From positions 993,125 to 1,057,124 of the forward strand of contig JADGDD010000001.1 in the NCBI GenBank assembly GCA_016745075.1: DNA of 64,000 nucleotides, read 5' to 3'. Under the pieces are notes generated by a model. It searched no databases, was not told the origin of the DNA, and was given only the letters and a program-made list of their open reading frames with translations. Shown here in pieces: positions 56,352 through 64,000 of the stretch. How positions within the stretch are numbered: the stretch's first letter is position 1; each line of letters opens with the position of its first letter. Source of the stretch: Planctomycetota bacterium (lineage in GTDB: Bacteria; Planctomycetota; UBA11346). The translations under genes and the position numbers were made by a program.

Positions 56352-57235
56352 CGACCTTAGATCTCTCACAAATACCTGCACCCGATATTGTAGAAACCCT
56401 CGACTATGAAGCTATTCTAGCAGAAATGCTTGTAGACTTACAAGCACGTGACCCGTTATTTACCGCCTTGGTTGAATCAGATCCTGCTTATAAAATATTG
56501 GAGGTGGCTGCCTATCGTGAAGTCGTACTCCGTGCACGTATCAATAACGCAACACAGGCCTGCATGCTTGCCTACTCCACCAATACAGATCTTGATAATC
56601 TAGCTGCCTTACTTGGAACCACGCGTTTCGTTATTGATGAGGGTGACCCAAACGCCATTCCTCCTATACCGCCTAGCTATGAAACAGACACAGAACTACG
56701 CACTCGTACACAACTAGCATTTGAAGGCCTCAGTGTTGCCGGACCACGTGGCGCGTATGAATATCATGCACTTTCTGCTGATAGCGACATCTTAGATATT
56801 GATGTCTTTAGTCCAAGCCCTGGAGTGGTTGATGTAACCGTACTTTCTCGCACAGGAGACGGCACCCCTGCACAACCCATTCTTGATACCGTTGATACGG
56901 TATTAAACAGTGAAACAATTAGACCACTCACTGACCTCGTAAATGTGGCTGCCCCTACCATCATAAACTACAATATTACTGCTAGCCTCAGTATCTATAC
57001 GGGACCAGATCAAGCACTCGTTTTACAAGCAGCAATAGATGCAGTGAATACCTACGTTATAGAACATCACAAACTTGGCCATGATATTACTATAAGTGGT
57101 CTCCATGCACAGCTCCATCAAGCAGGTGTTCACAACGTAAACTTAACAGCTCCAGCAGCTGACATAATTGTGGCACATAACGAAGCGGCTTATTGCACCG
57201 GCATAGATATTACCATTGCAGGAACAGGAGAATAA
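56348..57235 (+). CDS. Baseplate protein J
   Basis: A 295-residue P2 gpJ-like wedge protein. Family features: an early D-Y-E-A-I-L-A-E-M helix, A-Y-R-E-V-V-L-R-A-R-I-N, D-L-D-N-L-A, R-T-R-T-Q-L-A-F-E-G and the later V-D-V-T-V-L-S-R-T-G-D-G. Coupled to gpW (ATGA). Confidence 0.93.
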   Translation: MTTLDLSQIPAPDIVETLDYEAILAEMLVDLQARDPLFTALVESDPAYKILEVAAYREVVLRARINNATQACMLAYSTNTDLDNLAALLGTTRFVIDEGDPNAIPPIPPSYETDTELRTRTQLAFEGLSVAGPRGAYEYHALSADSDILDIDVFSPSPGVVDVTVLSRTGDGTPAQPILDTVDTVLNSETIRPLTDLVNVAAPTIINYNITASLSIYTGPDQALVLQAAIDAVNTYVIEHHKLGHDITISGLHAQLHQAGVHNVNLTAPAADIIVAHNEAAYCTGIDITIAGTGE

Positions 57236-57237
57236 AT

Positions 57238-57849
57238 ATGTCTCTCTTGCCAAATAACGCAACACCAAGTGAGCAACACCTAGAAGCGAGCATAGAACGC
57301 AACATACCTGTGGCTCTTAATTCTTTATGGGATCCACAATCATGCCCTCAACAGATGCTCCCATGGCTGGCCTGGGCTTTATCCGTAGATGAATGGTCAG
57401 CAAACTGGAGCGAAGAATACCAACGCGCGGTTATCCAAAGTTCGTATGACGTACATCTGCACAAAGGCACTTTTCATTCTATAAAAAAACTTCTTGAGCA
57501 AGTTGGTAGTAATATCACATTAATCGAATGGTTTGAAAATGGCGGCGATGCACATACTTTTGAAGTTGATATGTATGCTGGGTGGGGAGAAGGTGACAGC
57601 ATCATCAGCCCCACCGTTATAGATCGATTAATACGGATGTTGGATGCAACCAAACCAGTGCGTAGTCATTATACCTTCCGTATTGGCGCTGCTTTTTCTA
57701 ATAAAATACGTGTAGCCAGTGCAACACGGGCAGGCGCAGCTCAACGCCTTTATGGAGACACCGTCTACCAGATACCGTCCTTAAAAAATAACCTACGTGC
57801 CGCATCTATCTGCCAACCGGCACAAGTCATACGAGCCTATAGCGTTTAG
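57238..57849 (+). CDS. Tail protein I
   Basis: A 203-residue P2 gpI-like baseplate protein. Landmarks: L-P-N-N-A-T at the start, L-P-W-L-A-W-A-L-S-V-D-E-W and R-A-V-I-Q-S-S-Y-D-V-H-L-H-K-G-T. ATG 57238 has AGGAG upstream; an earlier in-frame ATG lies inside gpJ. Confidence 0.93.
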   Translation: MSLLPNNATPSEQHLEASIERNIPVALNSLWDPQSCPQQMLPWLAWALSVDEWSANWSEEYQRAVIQSSYDVHLHKGTFHSIKKLLEQVGSNITLIEWFENGGDAHTFEVDMYAGWGEGDSIISPTVIDRLIRMLDATKPVRSHYTFRIGAAFSNKIRVASATRAGAAQRLYGDTVYQIPSLKNNLRAASICQPAQVIRAYSV

Positions 57850-57919
57850 TCGAACGTAGAAAGCCTCAAAACATCAAATAGGCATTGCAGGATCAAAACA
57901 AAAGCTCTACCGTCTGCTT

Positions 57920-58432
57920 ATGGAACTGACACCAATAATTACCAATGTAGGACTGACCAAAGCCATGGCCGCGGATTTATCCGGTAGCCGCATTGAAATC
58001 TCCCATCTTGCCATAGGTGACAGCGGTCACATACCAAGCACCGCAACCACCGCGTTAAGCAACGAACGCGATCGTGCAGAACTTGCTGGTGCTCAAGATA
58101 TTTCAGTGCCAGACGGGGACGAAGTCTCTCTTTCAGCATTATTTAATTCTACCAACGAATACTGGGTACGTGAGTTTGGAGCATTTCTATCAGATGGTAC
58201 CTTATTTGCCATCTGGAGTCACCCTTCAACCGCACTACTCTATAAATCAAATACAGTTGATACCTTATTAAGTTTCAATTTGAAACTCACTAGTGTACCG
58301 ACTGGATCCGTTACAGTTAACCCAGCCGTACCAGATCTGAACCTTGGCTTTGCTGGCCCACTTGCAGAAACTGCTGCTGGCATCGTCGCAAACAATTTAC
58401 GCATTTTACACTTACAAGGCCATCTACCATAA
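57920..58432 (+). CDS. Tail fibre N-terminal-domain protein (short gpH-like)
   Basis: A 170-residue protein equal to the P2-type fibre N-terminus (DUF3751): V-G-L-T-K-A-M-A-A-D, I-S-H-L-A-I-G-D-S-G and E-Y-W-V-R-E-F-G-A-F. The usual long shaft and C-terminal adhesin are missing, so the receptor tip may be supplied by the proteins encoded at 45.6-54.6 kb. No clear ribosome-binding site. Confidence 0.85.
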   Translation: MELTPIITNVGLTKAMAADLSGSRIEISHLAIGDSGHIPSTATTALSNERDRAELAGAQDISVPDGDEVSLSALFNSTNEYWVREFGAFLSDGTLFAIWSHPSTALLYKSNTVDTLLSFNLKLTSVPTGSVTVNPAVPDLNLGFAGPLAETAAGIVANNLRILHLQGHLP

Positions 58433-58444
58433 AAGGAAATAATT

Positions 58445-59587
58445 ATGCCCGGTCAATTCTTACACGGCGTTGAACTCGTTGAAATAGACGATGGCGCACG
58501 TCCCATACGAACCGTTAAAAGCTCCGTTATCGGCATTGTTGGTACTGCAGACAATGCTGATGAAACCGTCTTTCCATTAAATACTCCTGTCGCCATTTTT
58601 GGCAGTCGCACAGCAGCAGCTAGCTTAGACACAGTCGGTACCAAACTTGGTAGCCTCCCACGTGCCTTAGATGCTATTCTTGCGCAGGTTGGTGCCGCCG
58701 TAGTAGTTATTCGTGTAGCAGAAGATGCCACACCAGCCACAGAGCAATCAAATGTAATTACTGGTATTGGTCAGCTTCCAGATGCGCAAAGCGTTACAGG
58801 TTTACAACCACGTATTATTATTGCACCAGAGTATTCTGGTATCCAAGCGGTAGATACCGCTCTGCAAACTGCGGCAGAACGCCTACGCGCTATTGCCGTC
58901 ATCGATGATAATAGCACTACTGCAGGTGCAGCTAACACCTATGCAGCTAACTTTGGTAGCAAACGCCTGTTTATGGTTAGCCCACACGTTACCTATTACG
59001 ACACGGTAACAGCTGGAACCCTCACCATGCCTGCAAGCCCATTTGTGGCAGGCCTTATCGCCAAAACAGATAACGATAAAGGTTTCTGGTGGAGTCCATC
59101 AAATCAAGTGCTTAATAATGTATTAAACACAGATCGTCCAATTAGCTTTGGTCTTGGTGATGCAAACTCTGAAGCAAATACTTTAAATGAAAACCATATT
59201 GCTACCGTTATTCGATCGGAAGGCTACCGCCTTTGGGGCAACCATACACTTTCAGGCGATGCAAAATGGCAATTTATCAATGTTACCCGTACCGCCGATA
59301 TTATCAACGATAGCATTCAACGTGCTCATCAATGGGCTGTAGATCGTAACATCACCAAAAACTACATTGAAGCGGTTACCGAAAGCGTTAACGCTTATTT
59401 GCGTGAACTCACGGCACTTGGTGCAATTCTTGGTGGTGAATGCTGGGCAGACCCAGAGCTTAATACACCAAGCGCTATCGCAAAAGGCGAAGTTTATTTC
59501 GACTTTGACTTCACACCTCCTTCTCCTGCGGAGCATATTACATTCCGCTCACACTTGGTTAATGATTATTTAACTGAAATATTTTAG
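58445..59587 (+). CDS. Contractile tail sheath protein (FI)
   Basis: A 380-residue sheath protein. The start M-P-G-Q-F-L-H-G-V-E-L-V-E-I-D-D-G-A-R-P-I and S-S-V-I-G-I-V-G-T-A are characteristic of P2 FI; the end carries F-D-F-D-F-T-P-P-S-P-A-E-H-I-T-F. It contracts to drive the tube through the target envelope. AAAAGGA site. Confidence 0.96.
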   Translation: MPGQFLHGVELVEIDDGARPIRTVKSSVIGIVGTADNADETVFPLNTPVAIFGSRTAAASLDTVGTKLGSLPRALDAILAQVGAAVVVIRVAEDATPATEQSNVITGIGQLPDAQSVTGLQPRIIIAPEYSGIQAVDTALQTAAERLRAIAVIDDNSTTAGAANTYAANFGSKRLFMVSPHVTYYDTVTAGTLTMPASPFVAGLIAKTDNDKGFWWSPSNQVLNNVLNTDRPISFGLGDANSEANTLNENHIATVIRSEGYRLWGNHTLSGDAKWQFINVTRTADIINDSIQRAHQWAVDRNITKNYIEAVTESVNAYLRELTALGAILGGECWADPELNTPSAIAKGEVYFDFDFTPPSPAEHITFRSHLVNDYLTEIF

Positions 59588-59603
59588 TAAAAAGGAATAA
59601 ACA

Positions 59604-60110
59604 ATGCTCTCAGATGTACTCAGAAATTTCGTACTCTTCGTCAACGGCGGCCCTATGGTCGGCGAATGCGAAGAGATTACCCCTCCTAAACTCACTATCA
59701 AAACCGAAGAAATTCGCAACGGTGGCATGGATGCTCCTGTTGAAATTGATATGGGCATGGAAAAACTCGAAGCCACTTTTGTCCTCACCAAATTTGATTC
59801 CGAAACCGTAAAACTGCTCGGCTTTGTTACTGGCGGCACCGTCCAAGTCACCGCAAAAGGTTCTATTGGCGGTGAATTTGACGGCGACGAACGCCCTGTT
59901 GTTTTATCCATGACTGGTAAACTTAAAGAAGTTGATTCCGGCAGCTGGAAAGCAGGCGATCTAGCCAAAAAAACCTACTTGCTCTCACTGACCTACTATA
60001 AAGAAACCGTTGACGGTGTTGATGCCGTAGAAATTGACGTACTCAACATGATACGAAAAATTGATGGTATAGACCAACTCGAAACACGTCGCGCAAATCT
60101 TGGTATTTAA
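59604..60110 (+). CDS. Tail tube protein (FII)
   Basis: A 168-residue tube protein homologous to P2 FII: K-T-E-E-I-R-N-G-G-M-D-A-P-V-E-I-D and M-E-K-L-E-A-T-F are typical. Stacked hexamers form the inner tube. Ribosome-binding AAAAGGA. Confidence 0.95.
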   Translation: MLSDVLRNFVLFVNGGPMVGECEEITPPKLTIKTEEIRNGGMDAPVEIDMGMEKLEATFVLTKFDSETVKLLGFVTGGTVQVTAKGSIGGEFDGDERPVVLSMTGKLKEVDSGSWKAGDLAKKTYLLSLTYYKETVDGVDAVEIDVLNMIRKIDGIDQLETRRANLGI

Positions 60111-60139
60111 TACATTGCTCAACCGGTAAAGGGACTTCC

Positions 60140-60400
60140 ATGTCATCAGAACATATTACATTGAAATATCCAGTTGACCATAAGGGCGACCACATCTCAA
60201 CCATCGAGATGCGGCGCCCGAAAGTCAAAGACATGCTCACCGTCGATAAAATTAACGGAGATATGCAAAAAGGCATCCGCATGATGTCAAACCTCTCCGG
60301 TCATCCTGAAACAGTGTTCCATGAAATGGATATGGAAGACATGAAAACATGTAACGACGTACTGGCCTCTTTCTTGGGGGAGTCCCCAGCGGCGCAATAA
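60140..60400 (+). CDS. Tail assembly chaperone E (Mu gp41/P2 E-like)
   Basis: An 86-residue chaperone of the TAC_7 type: M-R-R-P-K-V-K-D-M-L, then M-S-N-L-S-G and a closing helix. It binds the tape measure during assembly. Its last codons hold the probable frameshift site, through which a minority of ribosomes would continue into the overlapping GpE' frame. Confidence 0.85.
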   Translation: MSSEHITLKYPVDHKGDHISTIEMRRPKVKDMLTVDKINGDMQKGIRMMSNLSGHPETVFHEMDMEDMKTCNDVLASFLGESPAAQ

Positions 60401-60402
60401 TG
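60371..60402 (+). other. Probable -1 programmed frameshift site
   Basis: The run T-T-G-G-G-G-G-A (60374-60381) lets a Gly codon (GGG 60377-60379) re-pair at 60376-60378. The -1 frame is then open through 60379-60399 and joins the ATG frame at 60400 exactly. A short GGGG/CCCC stem can form around 60377-60387. P2 makes E and E+E' in the same way. Confidence 0.6.
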
Positions 60403-60519
60403 CGCTCGGTGATAGCCGATATTGCCGTCGTATTCCACTGGCAGCCATCTGAGCTGCTCAATTTACCCGCACATGAGATACTTGCTTGGCATGACGAAGC
60501 AAAAAAACGCAGCCAATAA
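60400..60519 (+). CDS. GpE' tail protein (frameshift extension)
   Basis: A 39-residue frame that matches P2-type GpE: A-D-I-A-V-V-F-H-W-Q-P-S-E-L followed by L-P-A-H-E-I-L-A-W-H-D-E-A. It overlaps the E stop (taATG) and is most likely made as an E+E' fusion by -1 frameshifting; independent starting at 60400 is also possible. Confidence 0.8.
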   Translation: MRSVIADIAVVFHWQPSELLNLPAHEILAWHDEAKKRSQ

Positions 60520-60531
60520 AAAAGGTCCAAC

Positions 60532-62175
60532 ATGCCTGAATATACCGTCTCTATAAACTTCACTGACGCCACCGCCCAAATCACCGCTGGAATTCAAACA
60601 ATAGATAGCGGTATCAGTAAAATGGTTGATGGCGCAAAAAAAGCCTCCGAAAAAATACAAGGGCTTATCAATATTGGTAAACAACTCACTAGTGCCAATA
60701 CCGCTATGGCAAAGGGTTTTACTGTATCCAAAGCGGCTGTCACACATTTCAAGTCTGCCCTCACAAACGCGCAAACAGCTTCTTCCTCAGTAGGTAACGC
60801 CCTTAAAACCTTAGGAATCAGTACTCAAGATCTCAGCAGCGCACTAGCCACTATCGTTGGAAATGACACCGTCGAAAAATTTAATACACTTCGTGAGAAA
60901 ATCTCTGAGAGTGTACAAACAGTAAACACATTTATCGATACAACAAAATCTCTGTTTGATACTTTCTCTTCTTGGAAAACACAAATACAAGAGATCGCTG
61001 CAGAACACCCTCGTCTCTTTGCTTCATTTAAAAAAATAGGCATGGTTATCGCAAGCTACGTAAAATTGGCAGCAGTATCCACATGGACAGGAATAAAAAT
61101 GGCCGCCGCTTGGGTGGTTGGACTTGGCCCAATAGCATGGATTATAGCAGGGTTTACAGCCGTCGGTGCAGCTGTCTGGTACTTCTGGGATGATATACAA
61201 GCGGCTTTTTCAAAAATATGGACCTTCATCAAACCATTTGCTGCCCTTATTTTTAAAGTATTAGCATTCCCTTTTCTTCTTATTTGGAAAGGTATTCTCG
61301 TTCCGCTAGCTGAATGGTTTGGAAATAAACTGGCACCGGTCTTTCAATGGGTTGGAAATATTGCATCAACGGCATGGGAAGGGATAAAAACAGGCCTGTC
61401 ATTTTTATGGGATCTCACCATTGGATATTATACATGGCTCGGTTCTATTTTTCTACCAATATGGGAAAGCATATCAGACGCAGCATCCATTGCATGGGAT
61501 TATATATTATCAGCATTTAATGCTGTAATAGATGGCATTAAAAGTGGTATATCATGGATACTTGACGCAATACAACCAATTACCGATTTTCTTGGGGGAT
61601 GGGCAGACACCCTCATGAACGGAATATCATCAGCCATAGGCGGTTTTATAGAACTTGGCTCACAAGCTGCCAAAGTATGGGATGCTGTATTCGGACCAGA
61701 TCCAGAAGCAAGCACAGCAAATGTTTCTGATGAAGAGCTTGCTGGTATAGAAGACCGAAAACAACGCGAAGCAGCATTAGAAGAAAAAATGAATGCCGCT
61801 AGCGGTAACGAAAAACTTCAGCTTGAAAAAGAACTCGCTCTTATGCGTTTTGAAAACAATATAGCTGCGCGGAATCAAGCTGCACGAACCGGTAGTATTA
61901 GCCAAGCCGACGCGAACAAAATGAATGATGAGGCCCGTGCACGCATTGACCAGATCAAAAAATCCCCAGCAGTCCCAATTATGGCAAATAATGGCGGCGG
62001 CTCTACTTCTACAACCAGTAACGCCAACAACTTTACTGACACCAGTAATACCAACGTCGTCATAAAAGTCGATGGTGGTAACCCTCACGATGTTGAACAG
62101 GCTGTCAAAAATGCATTAGAAAAGAATAAACAAAACGAATCACGCAGAATGCGAGGATCCATGCATGACTACTAG
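60532..62175 (+). CDS. Tail tape measure protein, short
   Basis: A 547-residue protein in the P2 gpT position. The N-terminal coiled-coil region (about 1-150) is followed by a hydrophobic, Trp- and Gly-rich central segment (about 165-380) with several membrane-like stretches, and a Lys/Glu coiled coil with a Ser/Thr/Asn-rich linker near 480-510. It is notably shorter than P2 gpT (815 residues), so the tail should be shorter than that of P2. It overlaps gpU. Confidence 0.9.
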   Translation: MPEYTVSINFTDATAQITAGIQTIDSGISKMVDGAKKASEKIQGLINIGKQLTSANTAMAKGFTVSKAAVTHFKSALTNAQTASSSVGNALKTLGISTQDLSSALATIVGNDTVEKFNTLREKISESVQTVNTFIDTTKSLFDTFSSWKTQIQEIAAEHPRLFASFKKIGMVIASYVKLAAVSTWTGIKMAAAWVVGLGPIAWIIAGFTAVGAAVWYFWDDIQAAFSKIWTFIKPFAALIFKVLAFPFLLIWKGILVPLAEWFGNKLAPVFQWVGNIASTAWEGIKTGLSFLWDLTIGYYTWLGSIFLPIWESISDAASIAWDYILSAFNAVIDGIKSGISWILDAIQPITDFLGGWADTLMNGISSAIGGFIELGSQAAKVWDAVFGPDPEASTANVSDEELAGIEDRKQREAALEEKMNAASGNEKLQLEKELALMRFENNIAARNQAARTGSISQADANKMNDEARARIDQIKKSPAVPIMANNGGGSTSTTSNANNFTDTSNTNVVIKVDGGNPHDVEQAVKNALEKNKQNESRRMRGSMHDY

Positions 62176-62572
62176 TAATGTTTATGCCAAACTCGGCGAT
62201 GTATCCTTCGTGACAGGAGTCAGCGACTATCAGCAAATAGCCCGCACCCACACAAACCGATGGGTGCAACAAAATAGGCTTGGCAGAACACCGGCCATGC
62301 AATATGTTGGAGCAGATGCGGAAACCGTCTCTATAACAGGTACCGTTATTCCTGAATATGCAGGCAAACACGACTTACTAAAAGATTTACGTGCTTTAGC
62401 AGATACTGGCACAGCACAACCTTTATATGTACACTGGCGCACCGGTGAATACGTCGGCCTGTGGTGTATCACATCTGTCCAAGAAACACAATCTGGCCAA
62501 CGTTTCAAAGACGGCCTGCCAGCAACGGTTAGTTACTCAATCGCGCTTACAGCTTACGGGGAGGATACATGA
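62165..62572 (+). CDS. Tail protein U
   Basis: A 135-residue P2 gpU-like protein. Landmarks: Y-A-K-L-G-D-V-S-F, T-N-R-W-V-Q-Q-N-R-L-G-R-T-P-A-M-Q-Y-V-G, and L-K-D-L-R-A-L-A-D. The start lies within the tape-measure stop region (11-nt overlap). Confidence 0.92.
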   Translation: MTTSNVYAKLGDVSFVTGVSDYQQIARTHTNRWVQQNRLGRTPAMQYVGADAETVSITGTVIPEYAGKHDLLKDLRALADTGTAQPLYVHWRTGEYVGLWCITSVQETQSGQRFKDGLPATVSYSIALTAYGEDT

Positions 62573-62781
62573 GTTACGCAATTGCTAGGAACGGCGACAC
62601 CATAGACCTTATTTGTTTTGAGCGATACGGAGACACCCCTGGTATTGTTGAACAAGTCCTCTCTCATCATAAAAATAAACATATTACCTCAGCACAATTG
62701 AATTCTGACCAAAAAGTCTACTTGCCAGAAACCACCACCATCCAAACCGTTGAACAACAGACGATTAAGCTCTGGTCATGA
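62569..62781 (+). CDS. Tail protein X (LysM-like)
   Basis: A 70-residue P2 gpX-like protein; G-D-T-I-D-L-I-C-F-E-R-Y-G and the L-P-E ending mark the LysM-like fold that holds the baseplate hub. Coupled on both sides (ATGA). Confidence 0.9.
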   Translation: MSYAIARNGDTIDLICFERYGDTPGIVEQVLSHHKNKHITSAQLNSDQKVYLPETTTIQTVEQQTIKLWS

Positions 62782-63767
62782 CTCCCATATTTAAAGTAAC
62801 TGCAAACGATACCGATATCACACATGCTATTAAAGACCGTTTACTTTCACTGGAAGTAACAGACGAAACAGGCAATACCGCCGATAGTCTTACGATTAAT
62901 CTTGATAATCGAGATCATACCATCGAGGAACCCATCCTCAAAACAGACGGCAACAAGCATGCCACAGAGTTAAAAGTATGGCTTGGTTATGCAGAAACCG
63001 GAATCACCAACATGGGGACCTTCTACACTGATGAAGTCAGCCATAGTTACCCCCCGGCAGTACTTACCATCTCTGCAAAAAGCGCTGACGTATCAAATAC
63101 CTTCAAAAGCCAACGCTCCACCGTTTGGTCCAACAAAACTCTACAAGACATCCTCCAGACAATTGCTGATCGATCTGGCTACAACGCAAAAATTCATCCA
63201 AATCTTGCCAATATCACCATCTGGTTCATCCTCCAAAATGGTCAATCCGATATGGATTTCCTTCGCGCTCTCGCTGAAAAAATGGGATTTCTCTATACTC
63301 AAAAAGGCAACAGCCTGATCATAACCCCATTACAGAAAAAAGAGACAGCAGATGCTCAAAAATTGGAACCTGTAACTCTCCAAGAAACAGATCTCGAAAC
63401 ATACACCATCAGTGTCACCACACGAGAGCCCTATCAAACGATACACGCCACCTACTATGATGTCGACAAAGCACAGGAAGAAACAGTCGTACTCGGATCA
63501 GAAGAGGAACCAATAAAAAACCTTCAAAGGACTTACCCAAGCAAAGATGAGGCAGAACAGGCCGCACAAGCAGCCCTTGAACAACAAAGCAATATCGGCT
63601 ACAGCTTTGAGGGGACTATAGCTGGCAACCCGAACATCTTCGCAGAACTCCCCCTTACTATCCCAACCAAGGCAACACAGCACACAAGCTGGATAGCTCA
63701 AACCGTCAATCACAGCTACACCGATTCCGGCTATAAAACATCCATCAGCGCAATTGCCGATAAATAG
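62778..63767 (+). CDS. Baseplate hub protein D
   Basis: A 329-residue P2 gpD-like hub (late control protein D family), the seat of the spike. Landmarks: D-R-L-L-S-L-E-V-T-D-E-T-G-N-T-A-D-S-L early, S-D-M-D-F-L-R-A-L-A-E-K-M-G-F in the middle and A-Q-A-A-L-E-Q later. It is the last structural gene; its stop is immediately followed by the antisense sequence that would extend the integrase in circular form. Confidence 0.93.
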   Translation: MTPIFKVTANDTDITHAIKDRLLSLEVTDETGNTADSLTINLDNRDHTIEEPILKTDGNKHATELKVWLGYAETGITNMGTFYTDEVSHSYPPAVLTISAKSADVSNTFKSQRSTVWSNKTLQDILQTIADRSGYNAKIHPNLANITIWFILQNGQSDMDFLRALAEKMGFLYTQKGNSLIITPLQKKETADAQKLEPVTLQETDLETYTISVTTREPYQTIHATYYDVDKAQEETVVLGSEEEPIKNLQRTYPSKDEAEQAAQAALEQQSNIGYSFEGTIAGNPNIFAELPLTIPTKATQHTSWIAQTVNHSYTDSGYKTSISAIADK

Positions 63768-63868
63768 CTATAAAACGGTAACAACCCATTTTCTTTTCTT
63801 CCCGCGTTGACATGAAATAGGTACAAATACGTCAAAGCACAGGTCTTCCGTAGTTCGACCACTCCCCT
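63768..63868 (-). other. Alternative integrase C-terminus in the circular form
   Basis: No plus-strand gene fits here. Read on the minus strand in register with the integrase through the shared 15-bp core, it stays open for 33 codons to a TAG at 63770-63768, one base from the gpD stop. In the integrated state this piece is separated from the integrase gene. The peptide is rich in Lys and Arg near its end. Confidence 0.6.
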
Positions 63869-63883
63869 TCATGGTGTACCACT
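63869..63883 (+). repeat. Right attachment repeat (attR core)
   Basis: TCATGGTGTACCACT, an exact copy of 39281-39295. The preceding 20 bp include a GTTCGA similar to the tRNA T-loop, possibly part of the recombinase's attP half. Confidence 0.88.
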
Positions 63884-64000
63884 AACCTGTGGTAAAACAA
63901 AAACTGCTCGTACAATAACAGAGAGGGCTCTTCTTTCGTAGAAAATTCATAAGAGCTACATTGGTTTAACTCAAAGTACTTTTATCTATCCCGTACACGC
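63884..64000. other. Host DNA flanking the element
   Basis: 117 bp to the window edge, AT-rich, with no supported gene. This is the former continuation of DNA downstream of tRNA-Lys. Confidence 0.6.

Overview
The window looks like a chromosomal segment of a Gram-negative bacterium of about 44% GC. Exported proteins with signal peptides, a type IV pilus/type II secretion component, several Ser/Thr kinases, a beta-propeller NHL protein, a sialate O-acetylesterase and a private Hsp70/dynamin cluster suggest the PVC superphylum (Lentisphaerota, Kiritimatiellota or Verrucomicrobiota). That placement is an impression from gene content and has low confidence.

Region 1 (1-8.5 kb, housekeeping): the 3' end of a PilM-PilN-like gene, a DnaA-type initiator, a small omega-like RNA polymerase subunit, a large hybrid sensor kinase, the RNase P RNA with its terminator (minus strand), then a beta-propeller glycosidase and a sialate O-acetylesterase (minus strand).

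Region 2 (8.5-15.1 kb, sugar-phosphate metabolism): a plus-strand cluster of a cupin phosphoglucose isomerase, a GntR/UTRA regulator, a ROK sugar kinase, a long phosphomannose-isomerase-like protein and a second cupin isomerase. A perfect 34-bp palindrome lies in the divergent promoter region and its core recurs before the fourth gene, so one regulator probably controls both. A voltage-gated sodium-channel-like protein and RuvX/YqgF follow, closed by a hairpin terminator.

Region 3 (15.1-38.2 kb): a 23-kb run of twelve minus-strand genes. From the promoter end these are a degenerate kinase, a dynamin-like GTPase, an Hsp70-like ATPase, a GrpE-like exchange factor, two exported von Willebrand A (vWA) proteins, a formylglycine-generating-enzyme-like (FGE) protein, a zinc-ribbon double-GTPase-type (DO-GTPase) protein, a GAP1-N-like protein, a coiled-coil protein, an intact membrane Ser/Thr kinase and an exported NHL propeller. 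The composition matches the GTPase/GAP1/vWA/Hsp70 modules proposed as NTP-dependent conflict or signalling systems. The exact combination is the first of two candidates for an undescribed system. Two small genes and tRNA-Lys(CTT) follow.

Region 4 (39.3-63.9 kb): an integrated element of about 24.6 kb, bounded by an exact 15-bp direct repeat whose left copy is the 3' end of tRNA-Lys. It carries a large serine integrase, an unknown two-gene cargo, a CI/Cro-like switch, a lambda O/P-like replication module with seven 17-bp iterons inside the initiator gene, a block of fibre- and spike-like proteins, and a nearly complete P2-type contractile tail (V, W, J, I, H-like, FI, FII, E/E' with a probable -1 frameshift, tape measure, U, X, D). 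I see no terminase, portal, capsid or head-completion gene. It is therefore either a mobile, self-replicating tailocin-like element or a prophage that has precisely lost its head. The 3' end of the integrase gene runs through the attachment site, so its C-terminus should differ between the integrated and circular forms.
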